Shown piece by piece: positions 1 to 6,333 of a DNA stretch of 11,335 bases. The stretch's first letter is position 1; the number at the start of each line of letters is the position of its first letter. The notes beneath the pieces were generated by a model that was not told where the DNA came from, searched no databases, and was given only the letters and a program-made list of their open reading frames with translations. This DNA is from JBFGJH01 sp041586155 (GTDB lineage: Bacteria > Actinomycetota > Acidimicrobiia > Spongiisociales > JAENVV01): NCBI GenBank assembly GCA_041586155.1, contig JBFHAT010000070.1:1-11335 (forward strand), given 5' to 3'. The position numbers and the translations under genes are program-made.

Positions 1-158
1 CGCATCGGGCATTCGGCGATCGTCAGTGCCAGTCCGATGGTGATGTGCCCGTCGTCGATGTCGACATCGTGGACCATCCCCAACTCCACGATGTCAGCAC
101 CCAACTCCGGATCGAGGACGCCTCTCAGAGCAGCCAGGACGTGGTCGGTGGTTGTCAT
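1..158 (-). CDS. mrp: Mrp/ApbC-type Fe-S cluster carrier, N-terminal part only
   Basis: The gene runs off the left edge; only its first 52 codons are present, starting at ATG (158-156). They encode a MIP18/DUF59-type domain: a helix with VLAALRGVLDPELG, then DIVELGMV, a beta strand, and the motif LTIAECPMR at the edge. In actinobacterial Mrp proteins this N-terminal domain precedes a P-loop NTPase domain that carries and transfers [4Fe-4S] clusters in the cytoplasm. The LTIAxCPMR wording matches Mrp better than SufT or PaaD-like stand-alone DUF59 proteins, but the NTPase part is outside the window, so a stand-alone protein is not excluded. It lies 90 bp downstream of erpA on the same strand, which supports an Fe-S role. 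A GAGG sits only about 3 nt before the ATG, closer than usual. Confidence 0.75.
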   Translation of the reverse strand, partial: MTTTDHVLAALRGVLDPELGADIVELGMVHDVDIDDGHITIGLALTIAECPM

Positions 159-203
159 GACCTCAATCGTAGGACGACGGGAAAGCAAGCCCGCCGACGA
201 GAA

Positions 204-227
204 AGGAGGCACCGATCGGTGCCTCCT
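204..227 (-). terminator. Perfect 24-bp palindrome downstream of erpA, probable terminator
   Basis: Two 12-nt arms, AGGAGGCACCGA and TCGGTGCCTCCT, form a perfect palindrome. It starts 21 bp past the erpA stop in the direction of transcription. On the minus strand it is followed by TTTC, a very short U run, so it looks like an actinobacterial terminator with a poor U-tract. It also lies upstream of the co-oriented mrp start, so it could act as an attenuator between the two genes. A palindromic protein-binding site is possible. Confidence 0.55.
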
Positions 228-248
228 CCGCCACGCCTATGGGTTCGG

Positions 249-614
249 TCAGGAGAACGAGTTGCCACACCCGCAACTGCGGGTGACGTTGGGGTTCTCG
301 ATGGCGAAGCCGGCGCCCATCAGACCGTCCTTGTAGTCGAGCGTCGAGCCCTTGATGTGCTCGAAGCTCTGTGGGTCGATGTACACCTTGACACCACGGT
401 CGAACTCTTCCACGAGGTCGCCATCTTCCATCTGGCCGTCGAAGTACATGTCGTACGAGAATCCCGAACAACCACCGGGCCGCACGGCGACCCGCAACGC
501 CAGCGCCTCGTCGCCCTCGTCGGCGATGAGCTCGGCGACTTTTGCCACCGCCATGTCGGTCAGCGAGATGGCGGGCTTCTTCGCCTTGGTGTTGATCGTA
601 AGAATCTGATCCAC
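249..614 (-). CDS. erpA: ErpA/HesB-type A-type Fe-S cluster insertion protein
   Basis: A complete 121-residue A-type carrier. The three conserved cysteines are present: C49 in RPGGCSGFSYDMYF, and C114 and C116 in SCGCG near the C terminus. The core DYKDGLMGAGFAIENPN is typical of the family. These proteins bind a [2Fe-2S] or [4Fe-4S] cluster between subunits and pass it to apo-enzymes in the cytoplasm. The start is GTG at 614-612, with GAGAGG about 7 nt upstream; no ATG alternative exists. The first 15 residues are a short lysine-containing extension before the domain. A perfect TATAAT lies 33 nt upstream. Neighbours are mrp downstream and ridA divergent. The exact subfamily (ErpA versus IscA or SufA) is inferred from overall similarity and length. 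Confidence 0.93.
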   Translation of the reverse strand: MDQILTINTKAKKPAISLTDMAVAKVAELIADEGDEALALRVAVRPGGCSGFSYDMYFDGQMEDGDLVEEFDRGVKVYIDPQSFEHIKGSTLDYKDGLMGAGFAIENPNVTRSCGCGNSFS

Positions 615-646
615 GAACGACCTCTCAGGGTTTTGTTGGGAACGTC

Positions 647-652
647 ATTATA
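647..652 (-). promoter_or_regulatory. -10 box of the erpA promoter
   Basis: On the minus strand this hexamer is a perfect TATAAT, 33 nt before the erpA GTG. That would place the transcript start about 25 nt before the gene. No good -35 box is seen at 16-19 bp spacing; the region there is GTGGGG-like. Perfect -10 boxes are uncommon in such GC-rich sequence, which raises confidence. Confidence 0.6.
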
Positions 653-756
653 CCCGGAGGCAGTAGGAACCCCACACAGACCTTCGACCGAAGCGCTGCC
701 GCCGGTCGGCGGCCGGCCGTGCTTGACTGAATTCCGCCAGCTGAAGGAGGGGGTTC

Positions 757-1134
757 ATGCCCAAGAAGGTCTTGGAGACGCCATCGGCGCCTCCCGCTGC
801 CGGTCCGTATTCGCCGGCGGTCGAAGCCAACGGTTTCGTGTTCGTGTCGGGCCAAGTGGCCATCCACCCGGACGGAGCCGACCGGCCCGTGAGTGCCGCC
901 GGCCAGGCCGAGGTGGTGCTGGGCAACATCGCCGCAATCCTCGGTGATGCGGGGCTCACGCTCGACGATGTGGCGAAATCAACGGTGTTCCTCGCCGACA
1001 TGGCCGATTTCGAAGCCGTCAACGAGGTGTACGCACGCCACTTTGGTGACGATCCACCCGCTCGCTCGACATTCCAGGTGGGCGCGCTCCCGAGAGGCTT
1101 TCTCGTCGAGATCGAAGTGATCGCGGCCAGATAG
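757..1134 (+). CDS. ridA: RidA family enamine/imine deaminase
   Basis: A complete 125-residue RidA (YjgF/YER057c/UK114) protein. RidA hydrolyses reactive enamines and imines such as 2-aminoacrylate, released by PLP enzymes, to keto acids and ammonia; it is a cytoplasmic trimer. Family landmarks are AAGPYSPAV near the N terminus, FVSGQVA, and the catalytic arginine R103 in PPARSTFQV. E120 (LVEIEVIA) corresponds to the glutamate that positions the water. The start ATG has a strong ribosome site, GAAGGAGG, ending 6 nt upstream. The SARP-like gene begins 7 bp after the stop, so the two are probably co-transcribed. Its ammonia-releasing chemistry loosely fits the nitrogen genes downstream, but that link is inference. 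No clear plus-strand promoter was found; a TTGACT at 723-728 is too close to the start. Confidence 0.92.
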   Translation: MPKKVLETPSAPPAAGPYSPAVEANGFVFVSGQVAIHPDGADRPVSAAGQAEVVLGNIAAILGDAGLTLDDVAKSTVFLADMADFEAVNEVYARHFGDDPPARSTFQVGALPRGFLVEIEVIAAR

Positions 1135-1141
1135 GCTGAGC

Positions 1142-4100
1142 GTGGAATACCGGATCCTCGGTCCCTTCGAGGTGCTGGATGGTGACGAGCCTGTGCATCT
1201 CGGCGGGGGCAGGCAGCGGGCGTTCCTCGCCCTACTCCTTCTCAGCGCGAACCAGGTGGTGTCGATCGATCGGATCGTTGACCAACTGTGGACCACCGGT
1301 GCTCCCGAAACGGCGGGCAACGTCATTCAGGTGTACGTGTCGCGCTTGCGCAAAGCGCTCGAGCCGGAGCGCCTCAAGGGAAGCGACAGCTCGGTCCTCT
1401 TGACCCGCCGGCCTGGCTACATGCTGAAGGTCGACCCTCAGCAGATCGACGCGGCCCGGTTCGAGCAGCTGAGCCGGCGGGGAGCTGAAGCCATGGAGGA
1501 GGGCTCGATGGGCATTGCCGCCACGCTGCTGCGCCAGTCGCTGGATCTCTGGCACGGCGAGGTGCTGGCGGATCTGACCTTCGAAGAGTTCGCCAGAGCC
1601 GACATCGACCGGTTGACCGAGGCTCGCCTGGTGTGCGAGGAGCGGCTCGTCGAGGCCCGCCTGGCGCTCGGTGGCCACGAGAGCCTGGTGGGGGAGCTCG
1701 AGGCCCTCGTGCAGCAGCACCCGCTGCGCGAGCAGCTGTGGGCTCACCTCATGGTCGCCCTCTATCGGAGCGGTCGGCAGGCGGAGGCGTTGCGTGCCTA
1801 TCGCCGCGCGGCCGACACCTTGGTAGAGGAACTGGGCATCGATCCTTCTCCTGTCCTCCAGGAGCTGGAGGACAGGGTGTTGATGCATGACCCGTCGCTC
1901 GATGCGCCCGCCGTCCGCCGGAACGAGCTTCAGAGCGATGCGACCCAACCGCCGCCGCCTCCGCTGATTGGACGCGAGGCCCACATCGCCGCTCTCGGCG
2001 ACGCGCTGCAAGTGCTGACCAACGGACGGTCGGTACTGGTCACAATCGTCGGCGAGGCCGGGATGGGAGTGGGCCGGCTGATGGCGGAATGTGAACGTCT
2101 CGCTCGGCGGGCGGAAGTCCCGTTCCGGCAGGCCCGGGCGTTTCCCACGTCGACCGTCCATCCGAACGAGGTCATCGATCAGTTGGGTCCTCGACCGGAT
2201 GGGCCCCAGGTCATCTCGGTGGTCAACGCCCATGACTGCGACCCCACCTCGCTCGCCGCACTGAGGGCCAGGTTGGTCGACGACGGTCCGCCCGCGCTGG
2301 TGGTCCTCGGAGTGACCCCGGGGGCATCGCGAACTCGGACGGCAATCTCGGAGCTGCGCGCCGCCGTCAGTCCCAGCTGCACCACGGTCGACCTGAGGGC
2401 TGGACGGCTCACGATCGGTGATCACCAACGAATCATGGACTCCGACCTGGCCGGCTATCTCATGTCGATCACCGACGGCTTCCCATTCGAGACGGCCCGT
2501 GCGCTCGAGCATCTGCGCACGATGGGTTCGGTTGACTGGCGTAGTGGGCGGATCGAGACGATCGGAGCGCTGCCCGAGCCGATGATTGTCGCTGGTCCCG
2601 CCCAGAGGGTGAAGGAGCTGCCACGACCCCAACGGCGCCTGGTAGAGGCGACCGCCCTGGCCGATATTCCGTTGCCCCTGAGCGCCGCCGCCCGCCTTCT
2701 CGGCCTCGACGAACATGAGGCGCTGGATGTCATCGACGAGCTGGTGGCGACGGGTTTTCTCGACGAAACACCCGAGGGCATCGCCGTGGCCGGCCAGCTG
2801 CGGGCAGGAAGGCTGACGGAGGGTTTTGGTGAGACGCGCAGGAGCGCCTTGTACTCGGACCTGGCAGATGCGATCGGCGACGAGGGGCCTACGGCGGTGA
2901 CGGGCTGGTTCGCACTGAACGGCGGACGCCACGCCCAGGCAGCGGAAATGCTCTTCGAGGCGGGCCTGGAGGCGGTGGCCCATGGACACCTCGCCGAGGC
3001 GCAACCACTCTTGGAGGGATCGATCAGCGCCAGACGACGGCTTCAGCAGGTGGGAGACCACGAGTGGGGTCGCCTCCATCTCGGTCTGGCCCAATGCCAC
3101 CGTCTCGCCGGGTGGACGGAGCTGGCCCATCAAGCATTGGAGGAGGCGCGCCCCTGCCTCACAGGCGAAGAGCTGATCGACTGCCTCGGATGGATGGCGC
3201 AGGTGTCCGACGACCGGCAACGTGTTGCAGAAGGCGAGTGGTGGGTGGCCGCGGGGGAGCGCGAGGCGCTGCTGGCCGGTAACCAACCCAAGTTGGGTTC
3301 CCTGCTGTCGTTGCGAGCGCGGCTCTTGAACCGGCTGGCATTCGCCGAGGAATCCGATCGATGTGGCGAGACTGCAACTGAACTGTTGGCGGCCGTGCCT
3401 CGGTCACAGCGCGCCTTCATGGACTACAACCGTGCCTGGATCGCATTCGATCGAGGAGAGATGCGCGGCGCCGAGGCGGCGTTCGCAACCCTGGCGGATC
3501 ACGCGTCCAGTGAGGGTCAGCTCGCCGACGTCTCGGCCTGGCATGGGCGTGCGTTGTTTCCCATGGGCCGGGTGGGCGAGGCCATCGCGAAGCTGGATCG
3601 CGCCGTGGCGTTGGGAAGGAAGAATGGCGACTCGGGACCGGTGTTCCTGGCTCACCTGGGCAGGGCTGAGGGAGCGCTCGCGTTCGAGCGGCTCGATGAG
3701 GCGTCGAGTGCAGTTGAGGAGTTCACCGGGCTCGTGCTGCATCAACTCCCCGCGTGGGAGAACCTCGCTCGGCTTCTGGCCGCGCGGACAGCCGCACTTG
3801 CGGGTGAGTGGGACCGGGCTTCGCACGAGGTTTCCAACGCGCTGGAGCTCACGCCGGCCAACCCGAGCGGTCGGCGATGGTGGCTCTTGTCGAGGGCCCT
3901 GCAGATGCGGATCGATCAGTTCGATGGGCCCAAGCTCGACGAGTTGGCTGCGGAGGCGAAGGCCGCCCGCTGGGGTGCGGCCGAAGCGGCCCTGTACACA
4001 TGGATGGCTGATGTCCGAGGAGATGCGGACCTTGCGCTCGAGACGGCCACGGCTGCGTTCGATCGAGGCTTGGTGATGCCGGCGCTGCTGGCCGTTGACA

Positions 4101-4201
4101 CCGCCGGGTCGCGCGACTCCGAGATTGGGAGTGCGGTCATGGCCGCCATCCGCTCGGGCGCAGGCGACTGGGCGCTGCCGGAGCCTCAGCCGAAGCGGTA
4201 G
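1142..4201 (+). CDS. SARP/AfsR-like transcriptional regulator with a degenerate ATPase domain
   Basis: A 1019-residue regulator with the AfsR layout. Residues 1-95 are an OmpR-like winged helix (GRQRAFLALLLLSANQVVS, VYVSRLRKAL, RRPGYML). Residues 102-245 are a bacterial transcriptional activation domain (FEQL, HPLREQLWAHLMVALYRSGR, ELGIDPSPVLQELE). A proline run (270-274) leads to an AAA/STAND-like module beginning LIGRE. The Walker A position reads GEAGMGVGR (304-312): the lysine is V310 and the Thr/Ser is G311. The Walker B-like stretch reads ISVVNAHDCDP, with the usual acidic pair replaced by V361 and N362. Residues about 490-590 look like a STAND winged helix and 595-1000 a TPR-like helical array. 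The GTG start gives MEYRILGPFEVLDG, as in other SARPs. The gene follows ridA by 7 bp, and its last 16 bp overlap the convergent glnR-like gene. Its target genes are not evident. Confidence 0.9.
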   Translation: MEYRILGPFEVLDGDEPVHLGGGRQRAFLALLLLSANQVVSIDRIVDQLWTTGAPETAGNVIQVYVSRLRKALEPERLKGSDSSVLLTRRPGYMLKVDPQQIDAARFEQLSRRGAEAMEEGSMGIAATLLRQSLDLWHGEVLADLTFEEFARADIDRLTEARLVCEERLVEARLALGGHESLVGELEALVQQHPLREQLWAHLMVALYRSGRQAEALRAYRRAADTLVEELGIDPSPVLQELEDRVLMHDPSLDAPAVRRNELQSDATQPPPPPLIGREAHIAALGDALQVLTNGRSVLVTIVGEAGMGVGRLMAECERLARRAEVPFRQARAFPTSTVHPNEVIDQLGPRPDGPQVISVVNAHDCDPTSLAALRARLVDDGPPALVVLGVTPGASRTRTAISELRAAVSPSCTTVDLRAGRLTIGDHQRIMDSDLAGYLMSITDGFPFETARALEHLRTMGSVDWRSGRIETIGALPEPMIVAGPAQRVKELPRPQRRLVEATALADIPLPLSAAARLLGLDEHEALDVIDELVATGFLDETPEGIAVAGQLRAGRLTEGFGETRRSALYSDLADAIGDEGPTAVTGWFALNGGRHAQAAEMLFEAGLEAVAHGHLAEAQPLLEGSISARRRLQQVGDHEWGRLHLGLAQCHRLAGWTELAHQALEEARPCLTGEELIDCLGWMAQVSDDRQRVAEGEWWVAAGEREALLAGNQPKLGSLLSLRARLLNRLAFAEESDRCGETATELLAAVPRSQRAFMDYNRAWIAFDRGEMRGAEAAFATLADHASSEGQLADVSAWHGRALFPMGRVGEAIAKLDRAVALGRKNGDSGPVFLAHLGRAEGALAFERLDEASSAVEEFTGLVLHQLPAWENLARLLAARTAALAGEWDRASHEVSNALELTPANPSGRRWWLLSRALQMRIDQFDGPKLDELAAEAKAARWGAAEAALYTWMADVRGDADLALETATAAFDRGLVMPALLAVDTAGSRDSEIGSAVMAAIRSGAGDWALPEPQPKR

Positions 4202-4833
4202 CCGACCGAGCGGATCGTGGTGATCCAGGCCGACCGTTCTTCTCCGAGTTTCGATCGCAGCCTGCGCACATGAACATCGACCGTTCTGGCGCCCCCGAAA
4301 TACTCGTAGCCCCACACCTTCGCCAGGAGCTGCTCGCGGCTCCACACTCGGCCGGGGTTCTCGAGGAAGAAGCGAAGCAACTCGTATTCCATGTAAGTGA
4401 GGTCTACCGGTGACCCGGCGACGCTTGCCTGATAGGTGGCGGTATTCAGCTGAAGATCCCGGTGAGCGAGTACATCGCCGCCGCCACGTTCGCTCACCAG
4501 CCGGCCGATTCGTGTCCGCAGCTCGGAGGGCGAGAGTGGTTCCACGATGAAGTCGGTGATCGCCCGCTCCGACTCGAGTGCGGCGATGTGATCCGGTACC
4601 GCCACGACCAGGATCGGGATCATCGAGTCTTCGGCGATCCGTCGCAGAATGCGGAGGCGCCGCAGTGGTTGGTCGCCCAACTCGATGATGAGGAGGCTCA
4701 TCGGCGAAAGTGCCTCGACCTTCTCCAGTTCCTCCTCACCGACGAGATCGACGCTCACTCCGCTCAAGGCGATCGCCTCTTCGAGGTGGGCGGACGGCTC
4801 GGGCGGATAGAGGGCGATCACGGCGGTCTTCAC
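4186..4833 (-). CDS. glnR: GlnR-like OmpR-family orphan response regulator
   Basis: A 215-residue protein with an N-terminal receiver-like domain (1-112) and a C-terminal OmpR winged helix (120-215). The DNA-binding part closely follows actinobacterial GlnR, the global nitrogen regulator: LTYMEYELLRFF, then VWGYEYFGGARTVDVHVRR, and SVGYRFG at the end. The receiver has lost the acidic pocket after beta-1 (ALYPPEP). The phosphorylated Asp position is E51 (LLIIELGD), the Thr/Ser is A78 and the Lys is E98. Hence it is expected to work without a histidine kinase, as known for GlnR. The start is GTG at 4833-4831, overlapping the GSI stop as GTGA, which indicates translational coupling. A longer form from 4920 would lie inside the GSI gene and was rejected. 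Its last 16 bp overlap the convergent SARP-like gene. Confidence 0.85.
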   Translation of the reverse strand: MKTAVIALYPPEPSAHLEEAIALSGVSVDLVGEEELEKVEALSPMSLLIIELGDQPLRRLRILRRIAEDSMIPILVVAVPDHIAALESERAITDFIVEPLSPSELRTRIGRLVSERGGGDVLAHRDLQLNTATYQASVAGSPVDLTYMEYELLRFFLENPGRVWSREQLLAKVWGYEYFGGARTVDVHVRRLRSKLGEERSAWITTIRSVGYRFG

Positions 4834-6164
4834 AGGATCGGCAGATAGGTCTCCAGCTCGAAGCGGGAGACGTGGTGCTGGTACCTCGACCACTCGACGC
4901 GCTTGTTGCGGATGAACCAATCGAAGACGTGCTCACCGAGCGCGTTTCGTACCAGGATCGACTGCTCGAGCTCATCGAGCGCATGCGAAAGCGTCTGCGG
5001 CAAGCGGCGAATCCCCAGCTCGGCCCGCTCGGCGGAGCTCATCTCGAAGACGTTGGTCCCCACCTCGGGCGGCAGGTCGAGATTCTGGCGGATGCCGTCC
5101 AAGCCGGCGGCGAGTAGCACCGAGAACGCCAAGTAGGGGTTGGCGGCCGCGTCGGGTGATCGGTACTCCACCCTGGTCGAGCTCGGTTTTCCTCGTTTGG
5201 TGGTGGGAACTCTCACCAACGCCGACTGATTGTTCCGTGCCCAGAACCCGTAGATCGGCGCTTCGAATCCCTCAACGAGGCGTTTGTACGAGTTGACCCA
5301 CTGGTTGGTCACGGCGGTCAGTGCGGGCGCATGGTGGAGCAGCCCGGCGATGAACGCTCCGCCCAGCTTCGACAACCCGTTGGACCCCTCCTCGTAGAAC
5401 GCATTGTTCTCGCCGTCGAAGAGGGATAGGTGGAGGTGGAAGCCAGAACCGTCGTGGTCCTCGAGCGGTTTGGGCATGAACGTCGCGTGGATGCCGTGCT
5501 GGAGGGCGACTTCTTTCACGACCAGTCGGTAGGTCATCACGTTGTCCGCCACCGTCAGGGCGTCGTCATAGCGAAGCCCGATCTCGTGCTGCGAGGGAGC
5601 GACTTCGTGATGAGACTGCTCGACTGGAATTCCCAAACGCTCTAGGTGATCGATCGTCTCGCGGCGATACTCCTGTGCGATGTCGAGAGGTGTGAGGTCG
5701 AAGTATCCGCCCTTGTCGAGCACCTTGGGCTCGGGGCCTGCGTCGGCGAAGTAGAAGTACTCCAGCTCGGGACCGACGTAGAACGTATATCCCAGGTCGG
5801 CGGCGTCGCGCAGGTTGCGGCGAAGCACGTAGCGAGGATCGCCGTCGAACGGAGTGCCGTCCGGGGTGTAGATATCGCAGAACATGCGTGCCACACCGTG
5901 CTGTTCGCGCCAAGGAAGAATTTGGAATGTCGTCGGGTCGGGCCGCGCCACCATGTCGGCTTCATGCAGTCGGGCGTAGCCGTCGATGGATGAGCCGTCG
6001 AAGGTCATTCCCTCTTCGAAGGCCGTTTCCAGTTCTGCTGGGCTGATCGCGACGGATTTGAGGAATCCCTGGACGTCGGTGAACCACAGCCGGACGAAAC
6101 GAATCCGGCGCGTGGCCACGGTCTGGAGCACGAACTCGGACTGCTTGGCGTAGTTGGCGTCCAC
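4830..6164 (-). CDS. glnA: Glutamine synthetase type I, GlnA2-like (GSI-alpha)
   Basis: A 444-residue ATP-dependent glutamate-ammonia ligase, close to mycobacterial GlnA2 in length and wording. Motifs in order: RFVRLWFTDVQGFLKSVAI, FDGSSIDG (55-62), PELEYF, HHEVAPSQHEIG (185-196), GSGFHLHLS (239-247), NSYKRLV, NNQSALVRVP and RVEYRSPD (331-338). The adenylylation tyrosine (NLYDLPP in E. coli GlnA) aligns with F373 in NVFEMSS, so adenylylation control is not expected. The chosen start is GTG 6164-6162 (VDANYAKQSEF), with GGTGA 5 nt upstream, matching where GlnA2 begins. GTG 6173 is an alternative. GTG 6242 is in frame but lacks a ribosome site and lies inside the putative GlnR box. The gene overlaps the glnR-like gene by 4 bp. 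It could also be a GlnA3/4-type paralogue acting on another amine. Confidence 0.9.
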   Translation of the reverse strand: MDANYAKQSEFVLQTVATRRIRFVRLWFTDVQGFLKSVAISPAELETAFEEGMTFDGSSIDGYARLHEADMVARPDPTTFQILPWREQHGVARMFCDIYTPDGTPFDGDPRYVLRRNLRDAADLGYTFYVGPELEYFYFADAGPEPKVLDKGGYFDLTPLDIAQEYRRETIDHLERLGIPVEQSHHEVAPSQHEIGLRYDDALTVADNVMTYRLVVKEVALQHGIHATFMPKPLEDHDGSGFHLHLSLFDGENNAFYEEGSNGLSKLGGAFIAGLLHHAPALTAVTNQWVNSYKRLVEGFEAPIYGFWARNNQSALVRVPTTKRGKPSSTRVEYRSPDAAANPYLAFSVLLAAGLDGIRQNLDLPPEVGTNVFEMSSAERAELGIRRLPQTLSHALDELEQSILVRNALGEHVFDWFIRNKRVEWSRYQHHVSRFELETYLPIL

Positions 6165-6203
6165 GGCGGTCACCGTAGCGGAGCGGAAGGAAGAATCCGA
6201 CCG

Positions 6204-6209
6204 GTATTC
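6204..6209 (-). promoter_or_regulatory. Possible -10 box for the glnA-glnR operon
   Basis: On the minus strand this reads GAATAC, 17 bp from the nearest unit of the 11-bp-phased array. Transcription from here would start near 6197 and leave a leader of about 33 nt to the GTG at 6164. The match to TATAAT is weak; the call rests on position relative to the array. Confidence 0.25.
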
Positions 6210-6226
6210 TCGCTGCAGCCGGATCT

Positions 6227-6264
6227 GTAACACGCTGTTCACAATCGAGAAACTGAGGCGAAAC
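6227..6264. promoter_or_regulatory. GlnR-box-like operator, four 5-mers at exact 11-bp spacing
   Basis: The units are GTAAC (6227-6231), TTCAC (6238-6242), GAAAC (6249-6253) and GAAAC (6260-6264), each separated by exactly 6 nt. This matches the known actinobacterial GlnR site plan, in which GTnAC and GAAAC-like half-sites alternate with 6-nt spacers. A further GAAAC at 6273-6277 is 2 nt out of phase. The array lies between the divergent glnA-glnR and glnII genes, next to the gene for a GlnR-like protein. The TTCAC unit is the poorest fit. It probably serves both promoters. Confidence 0.65.
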
Positions 6265-6288
6265 CGCAGAATGAAACAGTGCGTCCGG

Positions 6289-6294
6289 CATGAT
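6289..6294 (+). promoter_or_regulatory. Possible -10 box for glnII
   Basis: CATGAT matches TATAAT at four of six positions and begins 25 bp after the last unit of the 11-bp-phased array. No -35 box is recognisable. That would fit a promoter activated by a regulator bound just upstream, but the match itself is weak. Confidence 0.25.
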
Positions 6295-6333
6295 TCCGGC
6301 GCAGCGCGCCGTCACCGACACAAGGAGACTTAG

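Noticed and set aside
698..713. Hairpin with 7-bp arms GCCGCCG/CGGCGGC in the ridA leader region
   Set aside because: Simple GC-rich inverted repeat with a 2-nt loop; no T run, no conserved riboswitch features, and such repeats arise often by chance at this base composition.
723..728. TTGACT as a -35 box for ridA
   Set aside because: A -10 at normal spacing would fall on the ribosome site just before the ATG.
45..947. Plus-strand open frame of 300 codons
   Set aside because: It crosses the mrp start, erpA (antisense), the erpA promoter and ridA in the wrong frame; these have clear family motifs and it has none.
1232..3286. Minus-strand open frame of 684 codons
   Set aside because: It lies fully antisense to the SARP-like gene, shows no domain, and has the low-complexity Arg/Pro/Gln-rich look of a GC-rich shadow frame.
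3404..4345. Minus-strand open frame of 313 codons
   Set aside because: Antisense to the SARP-like gene and running into the glnR-like gene in another frame; no recognisable protein features.
4834..4920. Upstream extension of the GlnR-like gene by 29 codons
   Set aside because: The extension lies inside the GSI gene and encodes a basic, non-conserved stretch; the receiver fold starts at the GTG overlapping the GSI stop.
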